From Hepsetus odoe (lineage: Eukaryota > Chordata > Actinopteri > Characiformes > Hepsetidae): a stretch of 64,000 nucleotides of DNA. A program made the translations under genes and the position numbers. Below are positions 1-7,800 of the stretch, in pieces; the stretch's first letter is position 1; every line of letters begins with the position of its first letter. The notes beneath the pieces are model-generated. The model saw nothing but the letters and a program-made list of their open reading frames with translations, did not search any database and was not told the DNA's origin. Where the stretch lies: positions 34,414,096-34,478,095 of the forward strand of contig CM029366.1 of the NCBI GenBank assembly GCA_017165825.1, in the 5' to 3' direction.

Positions 1-62
<62 letters not shown>
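1..62. repeat. (AC)n microsatellite
   Basis: An uninterrupted AC dinucleotide run opens the window. It lies in what should be intron 1 of arl6ip5, which reads leftwards out of the window. Confidence 0.97.
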
Positions 63-64
<2 letters not shown>

Positions 65-222
65 TGGAGAACAGAGCCATCTAGTGGTCACAGACTGACA
101 ACACAACTTAACTCTATACTCTACAAAGAAAGAGTGAACCTTCAGAGTTCGGAGAAAAACAAAACTCCAGTAGTCCAGATGTGCTCAGTGCAGATGTGTC
201 TGAATCCAAATTGTATGGACTG

Positions 223-223
223 T

Positions 224-259
<36 letters not shown>
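223..259. repeat. (GT)n microsatellite in arl6ip5 intron 1
   Basis: A GT run of about 18 units begins only a few bases inside the intron after the arl6ip5 exon 1 donor at 264-269 (minus strand). On the transcribed strand it is an AC/CA run just downstream of the 5' splice site. CA-rich tracts there can bind hnRNP L, so an effect on splicing is possible but not shown. Confidence 0.95.
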
Positions 260-269
260 GTTTACTGAC

Positions 270-448
270 CCCACGGTGAGGAACACTGACACCGCCAGCA
301 GCAGGTAGTTGGTCTGGTAGTACAGCAGGTTACTGACGACCCTGTGGTTCCATTTGTTTAAATCCCGAAAGTCCGGTTTGGAGAATCGCTCCGGTCCCGG
401 GAGAAAATCATCCCAGCAACGGAGCGGAGAGAACTGAACCGCAGCCAT
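270..448 (-). CDS. arl6ip5: ARL6IP5 / PRAF3 first coding exon (gene runs off the left edge)
   Basis: This is the first coding exon of ADP-ribosylation factor-like 6 interacting protein 5 (JWA, PRAF3), a small ER membrane protein of the PRA1 family that modulates glutamate-transporter trafficking. The minus-strand start is at 446-448 and the exon encodes 59 residues plus 2 nt. Visible family hallmarks are SPLRCWDDFLPG near the N-terminus, FSKPDFRDLNKWNHRVVSN around residues 22-40, LLYYQTNYLLL around 40-50, and then the start of the first hydrophobic segment. The exon ends in the VG codon pair followed by a GTCAGT donor (264-269). Reading past that donor gives only microsatellite-encoded TH repeats, so the frame must splice there. 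PRAF2 is the nearest alternative, but the WDDF and PDFRD residues fit ARL6IP5 better. Transcription is divergent from trnt1. Confidence 0.9.
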
Positions 449-640
449 CGGGCATTAGTGAGCAGCCAATCAGAGTACAGTCTGTCACACTGTAGCCAAT
501 CAGACAACAGATTATCACATTGCAGCCAATCAGACAACAGATTATCACACTGCAGCCAATCAGACAACAGATTATCACACTGCAGCCAAACAAACTATAG
601 CGGTCGCTGCAGATCCGCGAAATCTCGCGAGAGTATTATT
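449..640 (-). promoter_or_regulatory. arl6ip5 promoter: 30-bp tandem CCAAT array plus TCTCGCGAGA
   Basis: Directly upstream of the arl6ip5 start, a 30-bp unit is repeated about four and a half times. The AGCCAAT cores lie at 466-470, 496-500, 526-530 and 556-560, with a degenerate CCAAA at 586-590, so the spacing is exactly 30 bp. Relative to arl6ip5 the boxes are in inverted (ATTGG) orientation. CCAAT boxes bind NF-Y, and arrays spaced near three helical turns are typical of NF-Y-dependent promoters. At 623-632 is a perfect TCTCGCGAGA palindrome, an element known from TATA-less, often bidirectional vertebrate promoters. No TATA box is evident. The nearest box is only 18 bp from the ATG, so the 5' UTR must be very short or must include part of the array. 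Confidence 0.7.
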
Positions 641-1090
641 CCTGGTAACGCTGTAAAAAAAGATAATTGTAAATAAGGCAAATAACAAATAGGGTAGAAA
701 TGTAAACAAATTAAAGTATATTGTTACCGAAAAAATAATGTAAGCAACGTAAATAAACTAAACATGAAATAATACAACAATTTAAATAATAAAAATGTAA
801 ACATGGCCATGATACAAATTAAGTAATTCTGTAAGAAGATAGACAATGCAAACAAGGGGAAACAATATTCCAAACAGATGAGCTGGAGATGTTTCACAAA
901 GCATTAATTAACCAGATGATCTAAAATTGAGGATTAACCAATAAGAACGTTCCTCAACTCTTTTCCTATTGGACACACTTTGGTCATAGGTTATCGGTTA
1001 AAACGGAGGAATCCTGCTTTGTGGGATAACTACTGAATGACAAATCTTACCTGATTCAATCAAACAAACAGACTCACAAATAATAATAAA
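641..1090. other. AT-rich intergenic spacer between divergent promoters
   Basis: This is AT-rich, non-repetitive sequence between the arl6ip5 and trnt1 promoter regions. I see no open frame or recognisable element here. Confidence 0.6.
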
Positions 1091-1255
1091 AGACGTAACC
1101 GTTTCGAATATAAATAATGGGCGGGTTATTAGCAATCAGCCAATGAAAACGCGACATTCTCAAAGCCTCCGCCCCATCATGACGCAGAGAGATATCATTG
1201 GTCGGCGGAGCTCCGCACACTGTCGTGGTTGATGACGCGCTTCCCCTCAGTAGTC
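1091..1255 (+). promoter_or_regulatory. trnt1 core promoter region
   Basis: This GC-richer stretch contains a GC box-like GGGCGGG near 1119, a CCAAT box at 1140-1144, CTCCGCCCC near 1168-1176, ATGACGC near 1179, an inverted CCAAT (ATTGG) at 1197-1201 and a second TGATGACGCG near 1230. There is no TATA box at a fixed distance. The composition suits a housekeeping promoter firing towards the right. The transcription start is inferred to be close to 1250 and is not proven. Confidence 0.55.
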
Positions 1256-1309
1256 ATGGCCGCCTGACGGTGTGTTAGCTGAGTGGAGGAATACTCTTTA
1301 TTTTGGCAG
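1250..1309 (+). other. Putative trnt1 5' noncoding exon with a 3-codon uORF
   Basis: The exon is inferred from its position between the promoter motifs and the first coding exon. A CAG/GTTTGC donor candidate lies at 1309/1310, and another GT candidate is at 1437. An upstream ATG at 1256 gives a minimal frame Met-Ala-Ala-stop (1256-1267). Exon limits cannot be fixed without transcripts. Confidence 0.3.
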
Positions 1310-1437
1310 GTTTGCTGTTTTGATGTTTTCTCGGCCGACAATCTGATTTAGCTGGCTATCGAGCTGGCTATCGAGCTGGATTAACTTTCGTCTGCAGAGA
1401 GTACAGATTAGTACTGCAAGTGTGAAGCGAAGCTAAG

Positions 1438-1577
1438 GTTAGCTTCTCAGTGGAACTTTCCGTTCCACCTTAAATGGTGCATTAGTTCGGTTCTGGCGCC
1501 CCCAGGCCTTCCCAGGCGCCTAAACGGATCTTCTGTACCATTTAAGGTGGAACGGAAAGTTCCAATAAGAAGCTAGC
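1438..1577. mobile_element. Short palindromic MITE-like hairpin in trnt1 intron 1
   Basis: Two arms of about 44 bp (1438-1481 and 1534-1577) are inverted repeats of each other. The inner roughly 28 bp pair almost perfectly (TGGAACTTTCCGTTCCACCT against its complement), and the outer part has a few mismatches. The loop is about 52 bp and rich in GGCGCC and CCAGG. It has no coding potential. A foldback MITE or a palindromic insertion is the simplest reading; the family is not recognised. Confidence 0.6.
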
Positions 1578-1694
1578 AGATAAGAAGCAACGCATGTTAT
1601 TTTTGATGAACAACATATCTGAACACCAATAAAATCTGGGGAAGTAAATGTGCGATGACAAACTGACCCTACCATGTTTTTGATCCTCTGTCAG

Positions 1695-1830
1695 ATGTTT
1701 GGGAGGATATTCCAGAGTCATAAACTGCTCTACAGAGTTCACCTGACCTGCAGTCGCTATTTATTCAGCATGCAGCTCAAATCCAAGGAGTTTGAGTCCC
1801 TGTTCACTGAAGGACTTAACAGTCTGGCAG
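1695..1830 (+). CDS. trnt1: trnt1 coding exon 1 (N-terminus)
   Basis: This exon encodes the mitochondrial-type presequence and the start of the catalytic domain (LKSKEFESLFTEGLNSLA). The donor is CAG/GTGAGA at 1831. An alternative in-frame Met lies at 1674. The phase leaves one base, completed by the next exon to GAA (Glu). Confidence 0.9.
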
Positions 1831-4800
1831 GTGAGACCTTCTTCCAACTAACCTGCACCTCGCCTCGCCTCGCCTCGCCTCGCCCTGGCCCTGTGAGGCG
1901 TCTCCACATCCTCGGGGTTCAGGGTCTTGCTCAGGGAGCCGGTGGTGGTAGTGTTAGAGGTGGGATTCGAACCTGTGACCGCTTGCTCCATAGATCCATA
2001 CGCAAATGTCCTAACACTAGATCACCACCACGCCGCCACCAACTCCTCCGCCTTCCACCTCTACTCCCTGTGTCCTAACCACTCTGCTGTCCTCCTTTTC
2101 ATTCACACTCATCTATTCTGTCTCGAGATCTCCATCTCTCCAGGTTCTCCTCAAGCTGTTCCCTACTCTCAGTACAGATCATCAAACATCATAGTCTAAT
2201 CTCGTCTGTCCAGCGGGGAAGGGCTCAGCTCTGAACACTGGATTATTATTCAGAGATTATCCTTCACTCTGCCTCTAAACAGCCTTTGGTGCAGATTTAA
2301 GTCTGGAACGATATTCAACACTTTCATTTACACTAAAGCCTCCGTGTTAAATAGCTTGTCGTCACATTTACCAGGGTGTTTTCAGGGGTGTTTTCTACAC
2401 CATCCTAGTAAATTCTAAACAAATTAGAAATTTCCACTTCCTCCACGCCTCGCGTGTACGGGAAATATTAAGACAATAGTCTTTTGTTCCATCATCTTTA
2501 TAGTTTTACTCTTCCTCTTATACACTGCTAGTTACCTCCAGTGCAGTTTCTCTCCTTTGTTCTTATTCATTCACAGGATCTCATTGTGAGTCATTGTTTC
2601 TCTGAAAGTTTTCTTTTTCTTGTTTTAGGATATTTTTAAAACGCTAAAAACGGCTGTAAAATGAAGACTGACTTTTAATTTTATTTCAGTAACCTTTGAA
2701 AGTGAAAGTGAAAGTTGCATCCTCTGCTTTTTACCCAAACATACCGTACAGCAGGGGGCAGCTATTTAAAGTGCCTTGGAAGCAGTGATGAGGACAGTAC
2801 CTTGCTCAAGGGTACCTCAGGGCAACCTTCTGGTCTGGGATTCGAACCCACAACCTCCGGATACTGGGGCCTCGTCCCTGAACGCTCGACCACCACAGCC
2901 GCACTTTTGATGAAAAGTGTCTTTGTGAGTCTGCTTCCCAGTCTGCAGCTCAGCTGCCACACTAGGGTTGCAGGGGGCAGTGGTCGACCAGTGGTTATGG
3001 ACGAGGACCCAGCATCGGAAACAGTCATGGGTACCCTTGAGCAAGGCACTGCCCCTGCCACTGCTACCCGGGCACCTTAAATAGCTGCCCCCTACTGGGC
3101 GATGTTTGTGGCTAAAATGCAGAGCTGTAATAATGTTGCGTCTCTCTGTGAGCTGTGCTGTGCTTCACGATGGTGGAGCTTTCACTTTCACTTTGCATCT
3201 TCAAACCCTCAGATTACGGGGTCTGGTCCCCAGTCCAGCGCTGCCCCAGAATTCCTCTGCTGTCTCCATTTTTAAGCTGATAAGAACAGATACTGCAGGG
3301 TAATCAGCTCAGAGACAGGACGAGTTTGGATGATTTTATAAATATTAATATAAACTCTCACGCCTGTCTGTGTTCTTTGTTGTTGACCCTTAGTTTGGTA
3401 ACACTTCTCTGCTTTACATTTCCAGAAATTTTTGAGAAGCACCAGTTTGAGCTGAGGATCGCAGGAGGGGCGGTGCGGGACCTGCTGTCCGGCCAGAGAC
3501 CAGAAGATGTGGATTTTGCCACGACAGCAACGCCTGAAGAAATGAAGGGAATGTTCCAGGCAGCAGGAATCAGAATGATCAACAACAAAGGAGAGAAACA
3601 TGGGACCATCACTGCCCGGGTAAGAGATGTCCTGGACTTTAGGTATTGTGCTGATGGAGTCTTGTAGGATGGGGGTGGTCTTGTGTTGGGACACTCTCCT
3701 ATGGACCAAGTGGTCACATGCTCAAATCCCACCTTCAGCACCACCATCATTAGATTCTTGAGTAAAACCCTGAACCCCAAGTTGCTCCAGGGGGGACTGT
3801 CCCTGTAATCAGGAAGTGGGAGCAGTTTTTTTGGACAGAAAAGACATGACAATGCTGACGTACTTCAGCTGGTCTCTGTGACCGAATGTGGACAGAAGTG
3901 ATGGCTGACAGTCTTTGATTTCATCTCTGTGGCTCTTGTTTTTGTTTTTTTGTTTTTTTTTTTTGTACCGTTGGTTAATTTTGCAGCTGCATAACGAGAA
4001 CTTTGAGGTGACCACCCTGCGAGTGGACGTACAGACGGATGGACGGCATGCTGAAGTGGAGTTCACCACCGACTGGCAGAAAGATGCTGAACGCAGAGAC
4101 CTCACTATCAACTCCATGTTTCTCGGTAAGAATTAATTCTGCAAACAAGTCTGTTTCATGGAGATTCAGAGGATGTTTTGGGGGCACAAACACAGGAAAT
4201 GAGGAACGCAGTCACTGGGGATCCACAAGCCAGTGTATTTCTCCGTGCCGATCCCAGTACCGGATAAATGTGGAGGGTTACGTCAGGAAGGGTATCTAGT
4301 AAAACTTTAGCCAAATCAAATACGTGGAAAATGAAACTGACTTCCTTACTGTATCGGTCGAGGCCTGGGTTAACAACGACCACCACCAGTGCTGTTAGAC
4401 TACAGGATGCTGGTGGAGACTGGGCCGAAGGAGAGGAGGAAGGCTGCAGAGTAGTGACGGGGGAGAGTGTAGCTAAACAGCATAGGATGGTGGTCTGTAG
4501 GATGACCTTGGAGGTCAAGAAGAGGAGGAAAGTGAGGGCAGAGTCGAGGATCAAGTGGTGGAAGCTGAAGGAGGAGGACTGCAAGGTGGAATTCAGGCAG
4601 GAGTTAACACGGGCACTGGGAGGTGTCGAAGAGCTACCGGATTGCTGGGAAACTACTGCAGAAGTGATCAGGCAGACGGCTAGAAATGTACTTGGTGTGA
4701 CATCTGGAAGGAAGAAAGAGGATAAGGAAACCTGGTGGTGGAACCAAGAAGTCCAGGAGTGTATTCAAAAGAAGAGGGAGGTAAAGAAGACATGGGACAG

Positions 4801-7800
4801 TCAGAGAGATGAAGAAAGTAGACAGGTGTACAAGGAGATGAACCGCAGGGCGAAGAAAGCAGTGGTGAAGGCCAAAGATCAGGTGTTTGGTGAATTGTAT
4901 GAGAGGTTGGACAGTAAAGAGGGAGAAAAGGACCTTTACCGATTGGCTAGACAGAGAGACAGATCTGGGAAAGATGTGCAGCAGGTCAGGACGATTAAAG
5001 ATGGACATGGAAACGTACTCACAGGTGAACAGAACGTGTTGAGCAGATTGTTTAACAGAATCTTGGAAAGTGGGAGGAGCCTCAGGAGTGGAGACGAAGT
5101 GTACTGGTGCCGATCTTCAAGAATAAGGGTGATGCACAGAGCTGTAGTAACTATAGAGGGAAAAAGTTGATCAGCCACACCATGAAGTTCTGGGAAAGAG
5201 TCGTGGAAGCGGGTTAAGAAAAGAGGTGATGATCAGTGAACAGCAGTGTGGTTTCTTGCCGAGACAAATATACTAGCAAGAGTGAAAAGGAAGGTCTACA
5301 GGACAGTAGCGTTGTTATACGGGTTGGAGACGGTGGCTCTGATGAAAAGACAGGCGGAGCTGGAGGTGTCAGAGTTAAAGATGCTGAGATGTTCCTTGGG
5401 TGTGACGAGGATGGACAGGATTAGAAGCGAGTATGTTAGAGGGACAGATCAGGTTGGACGTTTAGGAGACAAAGTTCGAGAAGCAAGGTTGTGCTGGTTT
5501 GGACGTGTCCAGAGGAGAGATGAGGAGTATATCAGGAGGAGGATGTTGAAGATGGAGCTGCCAGGAAAGAGGAGAAGAGGAAGACCAAAGAGGAGGTTTA
5601 TGGACGTGGTGTGAGAGGACATGCGGGGGCAGTGTGAAGATAGATGATCCGCAGTGGCGACCCCTAAAGGATCATGGGTTCAAATCCCAGACCAGGAGGT
5701 TGCCCGGAGTTTCCTTTGATCAAGGTACCATCCCCATCACTGCTCCCTGGGTGCTGGATATGTCTGCCCCCTGCTGGACGCTGTGTGTATGTGTGGTACA
5801 TGCAGAGGATGAGTTTGGTTCTCTATGTTCATAATGACAGTCACTTTCACTTTACTGTCTAGTCAGGAATGAAAATGCGTCTGTGTTTCTGTTGTTCCTT
5901 CGTCTCAGGGCTGGACGGAACCCTGTACGATTATTTCCAAGGTTATGAAGATCTCCAGAACAGAAAGGTCCGTTTTGTTGGAAGTGCTGCTCTCCGGATC
6001 CAGGAGGACTTCCTGAGGATTCTCAGATATTTCAGGTGAGGTCAGGTTTCCTCTGCCTCCCAGAATCAAGTGCTTCAAAAACGCTACCCAGTTAAAATGG
6101 CGTATCTTTATTAAAGTTCTCCATCACGAGGACACATTTCGGTCGACTGGACCCGGTGATGCATGACTCCACTTCCTTCCTCACTTCCTCCCTTTTAGAG
6201 TTCTTTTAGAATTAAATATGACTTCATGATGCTGTTTAAGCCTGATGGAAGGAAGAAATTATCTGCAGTTGAAGAAATGCTTTATTTTATTTTTGTCTTA
6301 TTTGCTTTTTTATTTAAAATATGTTCATATTTTAATTATGTTCATATAATGAGGTTGGAGGTCATCTGCAGAATCTGCAGAATAGTTTTATTTTCGAACC
6401 GATTAGGGAACATGGAGCTCCGTAAACTCCTCTCTTGGCTTATTAGGTAGCTTCACATGTACGCAAGAAACGAGGCTTTTCTGAACTCATTCCTACCTGC
6501 ATTCAAAATGTATACATGAGCAAAATTCTGATTTCCCTGATTTCTGTTCATTTTAGTGAATCTCCTTGTTGGTGTAAAAGTCCTGTTTCCGGTCAGACTG
6601 TCTGATCTTCATCATGTTGTTTAAATGAAAGAGACGAGAACAGATGTTTTAGAGCTCCAGGCTGCAAAGTGTTTCAGAGAAAGTTCTAGAAAAAGGGGTT
6701 CCACCCACTCAGCATTCAGCATCAACAGTAAATGAATCACCTGATCATCTGGAATCATCTGCACCTGGTTCTTCACTGCTTCATGTCTTAAGTGAGACGC
6801 TTTGTTCTGCTTGAAGGTTCAGACGTAGATCACTGTGTGGATTAACCAACACAGAACTATCAAACTGCTCAGGTACAGAGACTGGACTGAACATGAGAGA
6901 CAACAACACTGTCCTTCAGGAAGATCTGGAGAACTGCTCAGGTACAGAGACTGGACTGAAAATGAGACACACTGCTCAGGTACATGTGGAACCAAGCAAA
7001 CTTTTTTTGGAAACATGAGTAAAAGCACTTCTTCTGTGGAGTTTAGGTGATCATGGAGAACACCTGAACAAATAAGTTGTGATTATGATGATCATCCTTC
7101 ACCTCCTGCTGCTGCTGTAATAGTCCTTCTTGGCCTCATCCTCACCTGGGAGAGTGAAGAATTCACACAGAAAGAGGAGAGAACGCTCGAGTACTGTCTG
7201 ATTCTTTAGTTCTTCTGGTTCTTTGTGTAGTTAAAAACAAACAAGTGTCTCTGCAACCCTATTTGCAGATTTTATGGCCGTGTGGCGTCCGATCCGGGAC
7301 AGCATGATCCCGAAACTCTGGTAGCGATCAAGGAGAACGGGCGTGGCCTGGGAGGAATTTCAGGGGAGAGGATCTGGGTGGAGCTGAAGAAGATGCTGGT
7401 GGGGAACCATGCTGCACACCTGCTGGAGCTCATTTATGAGCTGGACCTGGCTCAGTACATAGGTCAGATACACAGCACGCTCTAACTTTAAACTTCTGTC
7501 TTCTCCGAAAGTGTTTGGAACAGCCAGGTCGGGTCATTTGTTTTCCAGTGAAGATGTTTGGGTTTGAGATCAGAAGTTTAATGTGAGATCAGCTTTAATT
7601 TATTGGTATTTACATCTAGATCTGTTCAATCAACACAAAACTGCAGCCTGTCAATCAGACCAGCCAGCTTTTCCAGGTTAGCAAAAGTATCGGAACAAAG
7701 TTTTAAAGCAACTTTCAAGAAATGGCACTTATTTTTAAAAAAGAATCTTTGGTTGCATATCGAGCCTGTGACCCACTGACTTCACCAAACTTGGTTCTTC

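Noticed and set aside
458..676. 72-codon frame with four 10-residue repeats upstream of arl6ip5
   Set aside because: The repeat is the 30-bp CCAAT array; it is promoter DNA, and the frame is open only because 30 is divisible by three.
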